A stretch of 64,000 nucleotides of DNA from Shinella sp. CPCC 101442 (GTDB lineage Bacteria > Pseudomonadota > Alphaproteobacteria > Rhizobiales > Rhizobiaceae). Below are positions 1 through 9,668 of this stretch, piece after piece. The DNA is taken from NCBI RefSeq assembly GCF_024704725.1, contig NZ_JALIQS010000002.1, positions 310,001 through 374,000 on the forward strand. Reading direction: 5' to 3'. Numbering within the stretch: the first letter of the stretch is position 1; each line of letters opens with the position of its first letter. Below the pieces are notes generated by a model. That model was not told where the DNA came from, did no database searches, and saw only the letters and a program-made list of their open reading frames with translations. The position numbers and the translations under genes were made by a program.

Positions 1-723
1 GTCGGAGAAGCCGAGTTCGTAACCCTGGATCATGTGCAGCGGATAGTTCTGCATCTCCATATGCAGCGTGCCGATGGCGCGCCAGGTGCCGCCGACGGCA
101 TAGAAGGCGCGGCCGGCGCCCTTCTTCAGGAGATCGGCATTGCGCAGGTATTTGCGCGCGACGATGCGGGCCGTCGCGGCCGAACCGCTGGAGGCTTCCG
201 ACAGACGGATGCCGCCGAGCGGCAGCGTGATGCCCCTGCCGATCATGCCACCAGCGACGTCGATCAGCTCCAGCGAACCGCCGCCGAGGTCGCCGACGAT
301 ACCGTCCGTATCATGGAAACCGCTGACGATACCTAGCGCGGAGAAATAGGCCTCTTCCTCGCCGGTCAGTACGCGCACCTTTTGGCCGAGGATCATCTCG
401 GCCTGATGAATGAAATCGGGACCGTTTTCCGCCTCGCGCGCCGCCGCGGTCGCGAGCGCGAACATGGTGGAGGCACGGGCCTGCCTGGAGAGGGCCTTGA
501 AACGGTGCAGCGCGATCAGCGCACGCTCGACGCTCGCCTGGTCCATACGGCCGGTCCGGGCAAGTCCCTTGCCGAGGCCGCACATGACCTTCTCGTTGAA
601 CAGCATGGCCGGCGAACGGCTCATGCCCTCGTAGATGACGAGGCGAATCGAGTTGGAACCGATATCCACGACCGACACCGGGGCAATTCCAGGCAAACGC
701 CCCTGGGCTTCAGACTCGACCAT
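1..723 (-). CDS. ppx: Exopolyphosphatase, Ppx/GppA family (3' end outside window)
   Basis: This gene encodes an exopolyphosphatase that releases phosphate from the ends of polyphosphate chains; the Ppx/GppA family also hydrolyses pppGpp. Reading the minus strand from the ATG at 723 gives 241 codons that run off the left edge. The sugar-kinase/actin-like phosphate-binding motif VVDIGSNSIRLVIYEG lies about residue 19, and a second glycine-rich motif (GGGSLELIDV) lies further in, both diagnostic of the family. The start is 9 bases after the ppk stop, so ppk and ppx form an operon that makes and degrades polyphosphate. The C-terminal part cannot be seen here. Confidence 0.93.
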   Translation of the reverse strand, partial: MVESEAQGRLPGIAPVSVVDIGSNSIRLVIYEGMSRSPAMLFNEKVMCGLGKGLARTGRMDQASVERALIALHRFKALSRQARASTMFALATAAAREAENGPDFIHQAEMILGQKVRVLTGEEEAYFSALGIVSGFHDTDGIVGDLGGGSLELIDVAGGMIGRGITLPLGGIRLSEASSGSAATARIVARKYLRNADLLKKGAGRAFYAVGGTWRAIGTLHMEMQNYPLHMIQGYELGFSD

Positions 724-732
724 GCATATCCG

Positions 733-2946
733 TTATTTCTTCCGGCGGCCTTGCCAGCCCGCGATCGCCTTCGGTGCGGAGGACTTCAGGGCTTCCCCCC
801 GGCCCGACAGGCTGGGATTGGTCATGAAGTAGTGCTGAGCATTGAACGGCTCGGCACCGGGCTGCACTTCCATGCGCCGGGACGTTCCGTCCGCAAGAAT
901 CTCGTAGCTCTGCTGGTTATCGATGAGATTGCCCAACATGATCTGCGAGAGAACCTGCTCATGCACCGTCCGGTTGATCAGAGGCACGAGTGTCTCGACC
1001 CGCCGGTCCAGGTTTCGCGGCATCATGTCCGCGGAGCCTATATAGACCAGCGCCTTGTCGGAGGGAAGCCCGTGGCCATTGCCGAAACAGAAGATGCGGG
1101 AGTGTTCGAGGAAGCGGCCGACGATCGATTTGACGCGGATATTATCCGACAGGCCCGGCACTTGCGGCCGCAGGCAGCAGATACCGCGCACCACCAGATC
1201 GACGTCCACGCCGGCCTGGCTCGCCCGGTAGAGCGCGTCGATCGTCTCGGGATCCACAAGAGAATTCATCTTCATCCAGATCGCCGCCGGCGCGCCGTTC
1301 TTCGCATGCGCGATCTCTTCCTCGATATGACGCAGGATGCGCGGGCGCAGCGTATAGGGCGAGAAGGCGAGCTTCATGCCGGCTTCGGGTTCGCCGTAGC
1401 CGGTGATGAAATTGAAGATGTTCGCCATGTCGCTGGCGATGGTCGGGTTGCAGGTGAAGAAGGACAGGTCGGTGTAGATCTTCGCCGTGACCGGATGATA
1501 GTTGCCGGTTCCGAGGTGGCAGTAGGTGCGCAGCTTGCCCTCTTCCCGGCGCACGACCATCGACATCTTGGCGTGGGTCTTGAGTTCGATGAAGCCGAAG
1601 ACGACCTGCACGCCGGCACGCTCGAGGTCGCGCGCCCAGCGGATGTTCGCCTCTTCGTCGAAGCGGGCCTTGAGTTCGACCAGCGCCGTCACCGACTTGC
1701 CGGCCTCGGCCGCGTCGATCAGCGCACGCACGATGGGGCTGTCGTTGGAGGTGCGGTAGAGTGTCTGCTTTATCGCCAGAACGTCAGGATCGCGCGCAGC
1801 CTGGAGAAGAAACTGGACCACCACGTCGAAGCTTTCGTAAGGGTGGTGGACGACCATGTCCTTTTCTCTGATAGCGGCGAAGCAGTCTCCGGCGTGTTCA
1901 CGGACGCGTTCGGGAAATCGGGCATTGTAGGGCTCGAACCGAAGATCGTTGCGCGGAGCCTTGGTGATTTCCGACAGCGTGTTGAGGGCAAGCAGGCCCG
2001 GCAGGACGGCGACGCGATTGTCCGGCACGCCGAGTTCGCCGACCACGAAGCGGCGCAGCGATTCCGGCATCTCCGAATCCGTCTCGATGCGGATGACCGA
2101 GCCGCGGCGGCGGCGCTTCAGCGCGGTCTCGAAGAAGCGCACGAGATCTTCGGCCTCTTCCTCCACTTCGATATCGCTGTCTCTGATGATGCGGAACGTG
2201 CCGGAGCCGCGCACGATATAGCCGGGGAAAAGTTTGCCGATGAACAGACCGACGGCGTCTTCGAGCGTGATGTAGCGGATCGCGCCCTTGGAATCCGGCA
2301 GGCGGACGAAGCGGTCGAGCGCGACCGGCAGGCGCAGGAGCGCCGTCATCGGCTCCTTGCCCATGGTGCTGTCGAGCTGAAGGCCGATCGAGAAGCCGAG
2401 ATTCGGGATGAAGGGGAACGGGTGCGCCGGATCGATGGAGAGCGGCGTTAACACCGGGAAGATCGACTGGGTGAATTCCTGCTGCAGCCACACCTTGTCG
2501 TCGCTCGAAAGCGCCGTCGGGCGGACGATCAGGATGTCTTCCTTGGCGAGATATTGCTGGAGCACGGCAAGCGAGGCCTGCTGCTCCATCTGGAGATTGT
2601 CGATCTCCTTCAGGATATCGTCGAGCTGTTCGGCGGACGTCTTTCCATCCGGGCTGCGCATGGCGATGCCCTGGCGCACCTGGCCTTCCAGGCCGGCGAC
2701 GCGCACCATGAAGAATTCGTCGAGGTTGGCCGCCGAGATCGACAGGAAGCGCACGCGCTCGAGCAGCGGATGGGCGGTGTTCAGCGTCTCCTCGAGAACG
2801 CGGCGGTTGAACTGCAGCCAGGAGAATTCGCGGTTGATGAAGCGCTCGGGGCTCGCCATCAGGGCTTTGACATCGATACCGGGCACTTCCGGCTTCGCGT
2901 CTTCGACGGAATTTTCGTGGGAATGGTCGGGGTTCGCTGTTTCCAT
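733..2946 (-). CDS. ppk: Polyphosphate kinase
   Basis: Polyphosphate kinase 1 reversibly transfers the gamma-phosphate of ATP to growing polyphosphate. The 737-residue length is normal for Ppk1. The N-terminal domain starts with [17 protein letters not shown], and the two phospholipase-D-like catalytic halves are present. The phosphohistidine region reads [18 protein letters not shown], and the second conserved histidine is in [12 protein letters not shown]. It lies between hdaA and ppx in the same direction. The upstream gap of 113 bases to hdaA could hold its own promoter, though I see no clear one. The long open frame on the opposite strand is a shadow of this high-GC gene. Confidence 0.97.
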   Translation of the reverse strand: METANPDHSHENSVEDAKPEVPGIDVKALMASPERFINREFSWLQFNRRVLEETLNTAHPLLERVRFLSISAANLDEFFMVRVAGLEGQVRQGIAMRSPDGKTSAEQLDDILKEIDNLQMEQQASLAVLQQYLAKEDILIVRPTALSSDDKVWLQQEFTQSIFPVLTPLSIDPAHPFPFIPNLGFSIGLQLDSTMGKEPMTALLRLPVALDRFVRLPDSKGAIRYITLEDAVGLFIGKLFPGYIVRGSGTFRIIRDSDIEVEEEAEDLVRFFETALKRRRRGSVIRIETDSEMPESLRRFVVGELGVPDNRVAVLPGLLALNTLSEITKAPRNDLRFEPYNARFPERVREHAGDCFAAIREKDMVVHHPYESFDVVVQFLLQAARDPDVLAIKQTLYRTSNDSPIVRALIDAAEAGKSVTALVELKARFDEEANIRWARDLERAGVQVVFGFIELKTHAKMSMVVRREEGKLRTYCHLGTGNYHPVTAKIYTDLSFFTCNPTIASDMANIFNFITGYGEPEAGMKLAFSPYTLRPRILRHIEEEIAHAKNGAPAAIWMKMNSLVDPETIDALYRASQAGVDVDLVVRGICCLRPQVPGLSDNIRVKSIVGRFLEHSRIFCFGNGHGLPSDKALVYIGSADMMPRNLDRRVETLVPLINRTVHEQVLSQIMLGNLIDNQQSYEILADGTSRRMEVQPGAEPFNAQHYFMTNPSLSGRGEALKSSAPKAIAGWQGRRKK

Positions 2947-3059
2947 GAGAAGTCCGCCCAGGTTGCCGTCATACAGGACGGGAACGATTTCTACTTTTTT
3001 ACGAAGCGCTTAGCCCAGTTTGACGACAGAACTGTGACAGTCAATCCGGGCCGCCCCGT

Positions 3060-3755
3060 TTACTCGGCGAAATCGCCGCCGCCGACCATCTCGCCGAGCA
3101 CTTCCTGCGCCAGCGTTCGCGTGATGCGGCTGCCGCGGGCAAGCGCCAGACGGTCGAGCCGCTCCACCAGCGTCTGCGCCGCCTCCAGCGAACGCTCCAT
3201 GCGCGCGACCATGTAGACGACCAGCTTGTCTTCGACGAAGAGCTGCCGGTCGGCGAAGAGCTTAACGATGACCTGTGACAGCAATTCGTCGTCGGGCTCG
3301 CCGATTTCGACGACGGTCGCCGCCTTGAGGCGCGAGCGCAGATCCGGCAGCTCGACCGGCCAGGACATCGGCCAGAGCCTGGAGGTGATGAGCAGCGTGT
3401 GGCCGTGCTGGCGCACATTGTTGATGATGTGGAAGAGCGTGCGGTCGTCGAAGCCAGCGCGGTCGGCATCCTCGATCAGCACGGGGCCGTGTTCGGCCGC
3501 CTCTTCCGCACCCGTCCCGGCCTTTGCCTCGATCAAAACGGCACCGGCCTTTTCGCGCCAGATGGCGGCGAGATGGGACTTTCCCGAGCCCACGGGGCCG
3601 GCGATGATGACGACGGGCGCCGGCCAGTGCGGCCAGGCGTCGATCATCGCGACCGCCGCATCGACGGGCTCGGCGATCAGGAGGTCGTCGCGACCCGTTG
3701 CGGGGTCGTGTCCGAAGGCGAGCGGCAGCTGCTCGGCGGTCTTGTGCGAAGTCAT
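3060..3755 (-). CDS. hdaA: HdaA-type DnaA regulatory inactivator
   Basis: This is a DnaA-related AAA+ protein without a DNA-binding domain, the alphaproteobacterial counterpart of Hda. With the sliding clamp, Hda promotes hydrolysis of DnaA-bound ATP after initiation. The 231-residue protein has QLPLAF at residues 9-14, a good beta-clamp-binding motif placed as in Hda proteins. It also has a Walker A (GPVGSGKS, residues 53-60) and a Walker B-like VLIEDAD (about 92-98). It ends before any DnaA domain IV. It lies 30 bases after the AI-2E family gene and upstream of ppk. The assignment rests on the combination of an N-terminal clamp motif and a lone AAA+ domain. Confidence 0.9.
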   Translation of the reverse strand: MTSHKTAEQLPLAFGHDPATGRDDLLIAEPVDAAVAMIDAWPHWPAPVVIIAGPVGSGKSHLAAIWREKAGAVLIEAKAGTGAEEAAEHGPVLIEDADRAGFDDRTLFHIINNVRQHGHTLLITSRLWPMSWPVELPDLRSRLKAATVVEIGEPDDELLSQVIVKLFADRQLFVEDKLVVYMVARMERSLEAAQTLVERLDRLALARGSRITRTLAQEVLGEMVGGGDFAE

Positions 3756-3785
3756 GGCTTTACTCGGGTACTCGTCTGCAACCGT

Positions 3786-4904
3786 TCAATCTTCCAGAGT
3801 GCTCTCTTCGAGGAGAACGGGCTTGCTGCGACCGTAGTAGAGATCGCTGTCAAGGTAGCGCGACAGGCCGAAGCGGACAAGCACGCCCACCGCGGCGGCG
3901 GCCGGCACGGCGATCATCAGGCCGACGAAGCCGAACAGCGCGCCGAAGGCGACGAGTGCGAACATCAGCCAGACCGGATGCAGCCCGACGCGCGAGCCGA
4001 CGAGCTTCGGCTGGAGGATATTGCCCTCGATGAACTGGCCGAAGAAGAAGATGGCGGCGATCAGCACGACCATCCAGTACTCCGGCCAGAACTGCACGAT
4101 GGCCACGCCGATCGCGAGTACCAGGCCGACCAGCGAGCCGACATAGGGAATGAAGCTGATGAGGCCGGCGAAAAGGCCGATCAGCAGGCCGAAATTGAGG
4201 CCCGCGAAAGACAGGCCGATGCCGTAAAACAGGCCGAGGATGATGCAGATCGAGCCCTGCCCGCGCACGAAGCCGGCGATTGCCGCATCCATCTCGGTCG
4301 CGATCTGGCGGACATTGCCGACATAGTCGCGCGGCACCCAGCTGTCAACCTTGGCGATCATGCGGTCCCAGTCGAGCAGCAGGTAGAAGGCGACGACAGG
4401 CGTGATGACGAACAGCGAGACGATGTTGACCAGCGCCATGCCGGAGTTCCAGACCTGCTTGAACACCGTGCCGAGGAAACCCGCGCCTTCCGCGAGGATG
4501 GCGGAGAAGCTTTGCTTGATCGTGCCCATCTGGCTGCTGATCCAGGTGGGCAGCAGATTGGGATTGAAATTGGCCACCAGTTCCTGGAGCTGCGTGACGT
4601 AACCGGGCAGTTTCTCCAGGAATTCCGCAGCCTGCGTGGCGAGCAGCGGGATGACGATCATCAGCGACAGAGCAAACAGAATGACGAAGGCGACGAGGAT
4701 GACCACCGTCGCCATCATGCGGCTCAAGCCCATGCGCTCCAGCCGGTCGGCGACCGGATCGAGGAAATAGGCGAGCGCCATGCCGGCGATGAAGGGCAGC
4801 AGGATATCGCTGAAGACGAGCAGGAACAGCACGAAGAAAACAAAGGCGATGAGCCAGAAGATCACCTGCCGTTTCAAACCCGCACCGCTGATATGGGCTG
4901 CCAT
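3786..4904 (-). CDS. AI-2E transporter family (PerM/YdiK/TqsA-like) membrane protein
   Basis: This is a polytopic inner-membrane protein of the AI-2E exporter (UPF0118) superfamily, whose members include autoinducer-2 exporters and Na+/H+ antiporters; the substrate here cannot be told. About eight hydrophobic segments are visible. There is a central soluble stretch (around residues 65-160), and the family pattern FIPYVGSLVG followed by FIEGNILQPKLVGSRVGLHPVW is present. I place the start at 4904 (MAAHISGAG) because AGGAAG lies six bases upstream; an in-frame ATG at 4919 has no ribosome binding site. It is the likely first gene of the hdaA-ppk-ppx run and diverges from purM. Confidence 0.88.
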   Translation of the reverse strand: MAAHISGAGLKRQVIFWLIAFVFFVLFLLVFSDILLPFIAGMALAYFLDPVADRLERMGLSRMMATVVILVAFVILFALSLMIVIPLLATQAAEFLEKLPGYVTQLQELVANFNPNLLPTWISSQMGTIKQSFSAILAEGAGFLGTVFKQVWNSGMALVNIVSLFVITPVVAFYLLLDWDRMIAKVDSWVPRDYVGNVRQIATEMDAAIAGFVRGQGSICIILGLFYGIGLSFAGLNFGLLIGLFAGLISFIPYVGSLVGLVLAIGVAIVQFWPEYWMVVLIAAIFFFGQFIEGNILQPKLVGSRVGLHPVWLMFALVAFGALFGFVGLMIAVPAAAAVGVLVRFGLSRYLDSDLYYGRSKPVLLEESTLED

Positions 4905-5108
4905 CGCGCTCTTCCTCATATTTTTATCGTCGCCGCTACGGGATGGAGATAGGATGCGGGGCGGATTGCGGTCAAGGCTCGGAGGGTGAATGGGCCACCG
5001 TCACGGGTAAATCGGTGAAAAAAGCCCTGACTTCCCGGCATTCGTCTTGCACTTGCAGTCCCGCCATGCCAATCGGGCGCGAACAGCGCGCAAGCCGGAG
5101 ACGAGAGC

Positions 5109-6182
5109 ATGAGCCAGTCGGAAAAGAACGGTCTGACCTATAGCGATGCAGGTGTCGATATCGACGCGGGCAACCTGATGGTCGAAAAGATCAAGCCGGC
5201 CGTGCGCTCGACGCGCCGCCCCGGCGCGGATGGCGAGATCGGCGGCTTCGGCGGCCTGTTCGACCTGAAGGCCGCCGGCTTCAAGGATCCTGTGCTCGTC
5301 GCCGCCAATGACGGCGTCGGCACCAAGCTGAAGATCGCCATCGATGCGGATCGCCACGACACCGTCGGCATCGACCTCGTCGCCATGTGCGTCAACGACC
5401 TCGTGGTACAGGGCGCCGAACCCCTCTTCTTCCTCGACTACTTCGCCACCGGCAAGCTCGACCCGGATCAGGGCGCGGCGATCGTCGAGGGCATTGCCGA
5501 AGGCTGCCGCCAGGCCGGCTGTGCGCTGATCGGCGGCGAGACGGCCGAAATGCCCGGTATGTATTCGCATGGCGATTACGACCTCGCCGGCTTTGCCGTG
5601 GGTGCCGCCGAGCGCGGCCAGCTGCTGCCATCGGGCGATATCGCCGAAGGCGACGTCATCCTCGGCCTTGCCTCCTCGGGCGTGCATTCCAACGGCTATT
5701 CGCTGGTGCGCAAGATCGTCACGCTCTCGGGTCTTGCCTGGGATGCGCCGGCACCGTTCGCGGATGGCAAGACGCTCGGCGAAGCCCTGCTGACGCCGAC
5801 GAAGATCTATGTGAAGCAGCTTCTGAAGGCGATCCGCGAGACGGGCTCCATCAAGGCGCTGGCGCACATCACCGGCGGTGGCTTCCCGGAAAACATTCCG
5901 CGCGTGCTGCCCAAGCACCTTGCCGCCGAGATCGACCTCGACGCCGTCAAGGCGCCGGCCGTGTTCTCCTGGCTCGCCAGGACCGGCGGCGTGGAAGCCA
6001 AGGAAATGCTGCGCACCTTCAACTGCGGCGTCGGCATGATCGCCGTCGTGCCGGCCGACAAGGTTGACGACGTGGCTGCGGTCCTGACCGGCGAAGGCGA
6101 AAGCGTCTTCCGCCTCGGCCGCATGGTCGCGCGTGAAGAGGGTGCCGCCGGCACGATCTACAAGGGCACCCTCGCCCTATGA
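5109..6182 (+). CDS. purM: Phosphoribosylformylglycinamidine cyclo-ligase (AIR synthetase)
   Basis: PurM closes the imidazole ring of FGAM to give AIR in purine synthesis, using ATP. The 357-residue protein has the family start [15 protein letters not shown], the nucleotide-binding region [10 protein letters not shown], and the C-terminal [13 protein letters not shown] motif. The stop codon overlaps the purN start (ATGA at 6179), so the two genes are translationally coupled. It diverges from the AI-2E family gene across 189 bases, in which I see no strongly conserved regulatory element. Confidence 0.98.
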   Translation: MSQSEKNGLTYSDAGVDIDAGNLMVEKIKPAVRSTRRPGADGEIGGFGGLFDLKAAGFKDPVLVAANDGVGTKLKIAIDADRHDTVGIDLVAMCVNDLVVQGAEPLFFLDYFATGKLDPDQGAAIVEGIAEGCRQAGCALIGGETAEMPGMYSHGDYDLAGFAVGAAERGQLLPSGDIAEGDVILGLASSGVHSNGYSLVRKIVTLSGLAWDAPAPFADGKTLGEALLTPTKIYVKQLLKAIRETGSIKALAHITGGGFPENIPRVLPKHLAAEIDLDAVKAPAVFSWLARTGGVEAKEMLRTFNCGVGMIAVVPADKVDDVAAVLTGEGESVFRLGRMVAREEGAAGTIYKGTLAL

Positions 6183-6808
6183 CGAGCCCGGCCCGCAAGC
6201 GCGTCGTCGCCTTCATCTCCGGCGGCGGCTCCAACATGCTGGCTCTGGCGAAGGCGGCCGAGGCGCCGGACTTTCCGGCGGAGATCGTCGCCGTCTTCTC
6301 CGACAAGGCCGATGCCGGCGGGCTCGCCAAGGCCGAGGCCTTGGGCATCCCCACCCGCAGCTTCCTGCGCAGGGACTTTGCCGGCAAGGACGCGCATGAG
6401 GCGGCAATCCTTGCGGCACTTGCGGACTATCGACCGGACATTCTCTGCCTCGCCGGCTACATGCGCCTCCTGAGCGCGGATTTCATCCGCCCCTACGAAG
6501 GCCGCATCCTCAACATCCACCCGTCCCTGCTGCCGCTCTTTCCGGGCCTGCACACCCATCAGCGTGCCATCAATGCTGGCATGCGGGTGTCCGGCTGCAC
6601 GGTGCATCTCGTCGATGCGGGCATGGATGAAGGTCCGATCCTCGCGCAGGCGGTCGTGCCTATCCTTGGCGGCGACAGCGCGGACAGCCTTGCCGCACGG
6701 GTTCTCGTGCAGGAGCACGCGCTCTATCGCCGGGCTCTCGCCGGTTTTGCCGCCGGCACATTGCCCGGCGGCACCGATCCGGCACAAGCTGTGCTTTCGC
6801 TGGGGTAA
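6179..6808 (+). CDS. purN: Phosphoribosylglycinamide formyltransferase
   Basis: PurN transfers a formyl group from 10-formyltetrahydrofolate to GAR in purine synthesis. The 209-residue protein shows the phosphate-binding [10 protein letters not shown] near the N-terminus. The catalytic block [19 protein letters not shown] contains the conserved Asn and His, and the conserved aspartate lies in [10 protein letters not shown]. It overlaps purM by four bases and converges on the Nudix gene, with only six bases between the stop codons. A 20-base palindrome at 6820-6839, inside the tail of the Nudix gene, is the only obvious terminator candidate. Confidence 0.98.
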   Translation: MTSPARKRVVAFISGGGSNMLALAKAAEAPDFPAEIVAVFSDKADAGGLAKAEALGIPTRSFLRRDFAGKDAHEAAILAALADYRPDILCLAGYMRLLSADFIRPYEGRILNIHPSLLPLFPGLHTHQRAINAGMRVSGCTVHLVDAGMDEGPILAQAVVPILGGDSADSLAARVLVQEHALYRRALAGFAAGTLPGGTDPAQAVLSLG

Positions 6809-6814
6809 TCTTGC

Positions 6815-7417
6815 CTAGGCCGGAGCGAATTCGCTCCGGTTCAGCATCAGCCATTGCAGCAGCATGATGGTTTTCGCATCGATGATGACACCGGAGGCGA
6901 TCAGGCCATAGGCTTCGTCGATCGGCATTTCGACGACTTCGATATCCTCCCCTTCTTCCTCGACGCCGCCGCCCTTGCCGTCGCGCTTCGACGCGTCGAT
7001 ATGGGCGGCAAAGCAGCTGACGCGCTCGGTGAGCGTGCCGGCGCTGGAATACATGTCGTAGAGATGGCGGATGCCGCGCACCGCATAGCCCGTCTCCTCC
7101 AGAGCCTCGCGGCTTGCGGCCTCCTCGGGAGCGTCATCATCGAGCAGGCCGGCCGGCGTTTCGAGCAGGAAACCATCGGGATGGCCGCCGTAGAACGCGC
7201 CGGGGCGGAACTGACGCACGAAGACCACCGACTGCCTGACGGGATCGACGAGCAGCACGGTGGCGGCAGCACCGTGGTCGTGCACCTCGCGGTCGAGGAA
7301 CTCGACGCGGCCGTCGGCGCGGGTCTGTTCGAGCACGAGCGTCTGGAGATGGATGAAGCGCTTCCACACCGTCTGCTGGTCGACGATGCGAATGGCGGAC
7401 GAAGCATTGGCCGTCAT
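6815..7417 (-). CDS. nudK: NudK-like Nudix hydrolase (GDP-mannose/ADP-ribose type)
   Basis: This Nudix hydrolase probably cleaves GDP-mannose or a related nucleoside diphosphate sugar. The 200-residue protein has the arrangement of E. coli NudK: an AGLLDDDAPEE stretch running into REALEETGY, then GGGVEEEGEDIEV and a C-terminal DAKTIMLLQWL. The Nudix box is one residue shorter than the general consensus between Gly and the first acidic residue, and that residue is Asp. I recall E. coli NudK having the same short form, so it is a subfamily trait rather than damage. I chose the ATG at 7417, which is preceded by GACAGGGA; the frame stays open upstream into the neighbouring gene. Confidence 0.85.
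   Translation of the reverse strand: MTANASSAIRIVDQQTVWKRFIHLQTLVLEQTRADGRVEFLDREVHDHGAAATVLLVDPVRQSVVFVRQFRPGAFYGGHPDGFLLETPAGLLDDDAPEEAASREALEETGYAVRGIRHLYDMYSSAGTLTERVSCFAAHIDASKRDGKGGGVEEEGEDIEVVEMPIDEAYGLIASGVIIDAKTIMLLQWLMLNRSEFAPA
6820..6839. terminator. 20-base palindrome between convergent purN and nudK
   Basis: The arms CCGGAGCG and CGCTCCGG flank AATT and form an 8-bp stem. It starts 11 bases after the purN stop and overlaps the last codons of nudK. No run of T follows, so termination is only a guess. Confidence 0.4.
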
Positions 7418-7439
7418 GAAAAATCCCTGTCTTGAAACA

Positions 7440-9557
7440 TCAGACCGTCTTGCGCAGCCAGACACGGTTGTCGTGGAAGGCGGCGCCGCCATAGGGGGCA
7501 ACGGGATCGGCACCGGTCAGGACGTTGATGCCCTCGCCGTCGAGATGGGCGGAATTCGGCCAGATGCCCTCGGCGATCAGCACGCCCGGCTTCACGCTCT
7601 CCGTGACCTTGGCGTGCAGGCGGATATCGCCTCTGACATTGCCGAGCTGGACGATATCGCCGTCCGCAATCGCGCCAGCGGCGGCGTCGTCGGGATGGAT
7701 CATCACCTCCGGCCGCCCCTCACGCTCGCGCGAGCCCTTCGTCTCCGTGAAGGTGGAATTGAGGAAGGTGCGCGCCGGCGAGGTGCCGAGGCGGAACGGG
7801 TGCGTCTCGTCCGCGACTTCGATGACCGTGACATAGTCGGGGAAGATCGGCAGCGCCTCGTGCGGGCCGAAGGCGCCGAGCACTTTCGGCGGCTTGTTGG
7901 GGGCCGGCGTGTTCGTCCAGTCCGGGCGGAAGCGGAATTTTCCGTCGGGAAAGCCAAACCCCTTGGCGAAATGCGCAGCCTCGAAATCCGGCTGGCAATC
8001 GATCCACTTGTCTTCCTTCAGTCCGTCGAAGTCCGTTTCGTAGTAGGGCAGCATCCGGGTGATGTGCTCCTGCTCCGAAAGGCCGAAACCGGCCATGTCG
8101 CTGACGCCGAGGCGCTTTGCCAGTTCCTCGATGACGAAGAGATTGGTGCGCACCGTCGCCGGCGGCTCTACGAGCTTCGGGCCGAGGATGATGTGCTGGT
8201 GGCCGCCGCCGCGATAGATGTCGTCATGTTCGACGAACATCGTCGCGGGCAGCACGATATCGGCGAGTTTCGCCGTATCCGTCATGAACTGCTCGTGCAC
8301 GGCCACGAAGAGATCGTCGCGCAAAAAGCCCTGTTTGACGAGGCGCTGCTCGGGCGCGACGTTCACCGGGTTGGTGTTCTGGGTCAGCATGGCGGTGACG
8401 GGGCCGCGGTCGCGCAGAGCCACGGCATCGCCGGTCAGGATGCGGCCGATCTGCGACTGGTCGAGCGTGCGGATATCGGGATCGACGAACTTCATGCCCA
8501 TCAGTTCCGCCTTGCGCAGGTGGAAGATGGCCGAGTTGCTGTGGAATGCGCCGCCGCCTTCATACTGCCAGGAGCCGAGCACCGTGGCGATGGAGAGCGC
8601 CGCATGCATGGAGACCGCGCCGTTGCGGCTGCGGGTAAAGCCGTAGCCGAGGCGGAAGAAGCTTTTTTTCGTGCGCCCGACGAGGGCCGCGAAGGCTTCG
8701 ATCTCCTCGACGGAAAGGCCGGTAATCGCGGCCGCCCATTGCGGCGTGCGGGTGACGAGATGCGCTTCGAGACCGGCGGGATCGTCGGCGAATTTCTCCA
8801 TATAGGCGCGGTCGGCATAGCCGTCGCGGAAGGCGACATGCATGACGGCGCAGGCGAGCGCCGCATCCGTGCCGGGGCGCAGTTTCAGCGCGATATCCGC
8901 CTGCTTCATCGTCGGGTTGTCGTAGATGTCGATGACGACGATCTTGGCGCCACGTTCCTTGCGGGCCTTGATCGCGTGGGTCATCACGTTGACCTGCGTG
9001 GAGACCGCATTGGTGCCCCAGATCACGACGCAATCGGACTTCGCCATTTCGCGCGGATCTGGGCCGCGCAAGGTGCCCGCCCCCATCGTGAAGCCGGTCC
9101 AGGCCGGGTTGGTGCAGATGCTGTCGAAGAAGCCGGAATAACGCTTGGCGTGGCGCAGGCGCTCGATGGAATCGCGTTGCACGAGGCCCATCGTGCCGGC
9201 GTAGTAGTAGGGCCAGACGGCCTCCACGCCATGGGCCTGCTCGGCCTTGACGAAATTTTCCGCGATGGCGTCGAGCGCGGCGTCCCAGGAAATGTCGGCC
9301 CATTCGCCGCTGCCCTTGGCGCCCTTGCGCACCAGAGGCTTCATCAGGCGGTCGGGATGGTAGAGCCGCTCGGCGTAGCGCGCGACCTTGGCGCAGATGA
9401 CACCGGCCGTGTAGCTGTTGTCGGCGCTGCCCTTGACACGCCCCATGCGGCCATCGGCGCCGATCTCGACATCGAGGGCGCAGGTGGAGGGACAGTCATG
9501 CGGACAGGCCGAATGGCCGATACGCGGTTTTCCGAGATGGGGGGTCGCAACGTTCAT
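7440..9557 (-). CDS. Molybdopterin oxidoreductase family protein (cytoplasmic, 4Fe-4S)
   Basis: This is a 705-residue member of the DMSO-reductase superfamily that binds bis-MGD and one iron-sulfur cluster. The cluster cysteines are C18-x3-C22-x3-C26-x28-C55. The molybdopterin-binding domains follow, including a C-terminal dinucleotide-binding region with PARTFLNSTF and EVMIHPDDA. There is no Tat signal, so it is probably cytoplasmic. The substrate cannot be inferred. I chose the ATG at 9557 because the cluster motif begins about 17 residues later; the frame stays open upstream across rlmJ only by chance. The stop lies 22 bases from the nudK start. The moaD-moaE genes about 10 kb away supply the same cofactor pathway. 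Confidence 0.88.
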   Translation of the reverse strand: MNVATPHLGKPRIGHSACPHDCPSTCALDVEIGADGRMGRVKGSADNSYTAGVICAKVARYAERLYHPDRLMKPLVRKGAKGSGEWADISWDAALDAIAENFVKAEQAHGVEAVWPYYYAGTMGLVQRDSIERLRHAKRYSGFFDSICTNPAWTGFTMGAGTLRGPDPREMAKSDCVVIWGTNAVSTQVNVMTHAIKARKERGAKIVVIDIYDNPTMKQADIALKLRPGTDAALACAVMHVAFRDGYADRAYMEKFADDPAGLEAHLVTRTPQWAAAITGLSVEEIEAFAALVGRTKKSFFRLGYGFTRSRNGAVSMHAALSIATVLGSWQYEGGGAFHSNSAIFHLRKAELMGMKFVDPDIRTLDQSQIGRILTGDAVALRDRGPVTAMLTQNTNPVNVAPEQRLVKQGFLRDDLFVAVHEQFMTDTAKLADIVLPATMFVEHDDIYRGGGHQHIILGPKLVEPPATVRTNLFVIEELAKRLGVSDMAGFGLSEQEHITRMLPYYETDFDGLKEDKWIDCQPDFEAAHFAKGFGFPDGKFRFRPDWTNTPAPNKPPKVLGAFGPHEALPIFPDYVTVIEVADETHPFRLGTSPARTFLNSTFTETKGSREREGRPEVMIHPDDAAAGAIADGDIVQLGNVRGDIRLHAKVTESVKPGVLIAEGIWPNSAHLDGEGINVLTGADPVAPYGGAAFHDNRVWLRKTV

Positions 9558-9668
9558 GGCTTTTCTATATTGCAGAGCGCAAGGTGCCAAAAGGCAAATC
9601 ATTCTACCATCGCAACAATTCATCGTCGCATCATTGCGGATGATCGCTGACCGCGTCGCGGGGATCGC

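Noticed and set aside
382-2451. A 689-residue open frame antisense to ppk
   Set aside because: It has no ribosome binding site or recognisable domain and lies wholly opposite a well-conserved gene. Long antisense frames are expected in high-GC DNA.
6960-7420. Damaged Nudix box in the nudK-like gene
   Set aside because: The short spacing and Asp in the box match what I recall of E. coli NudK, so it is a subfamily feature and not a lesion.
7260-9650. A 796-residue open frame antisense to the molybdopterin oxidoreductase
   Set aside because: Its Asp/Arg/His-rich composition is that of a reverse-strand shadow, and the sense gene has intact motifs.
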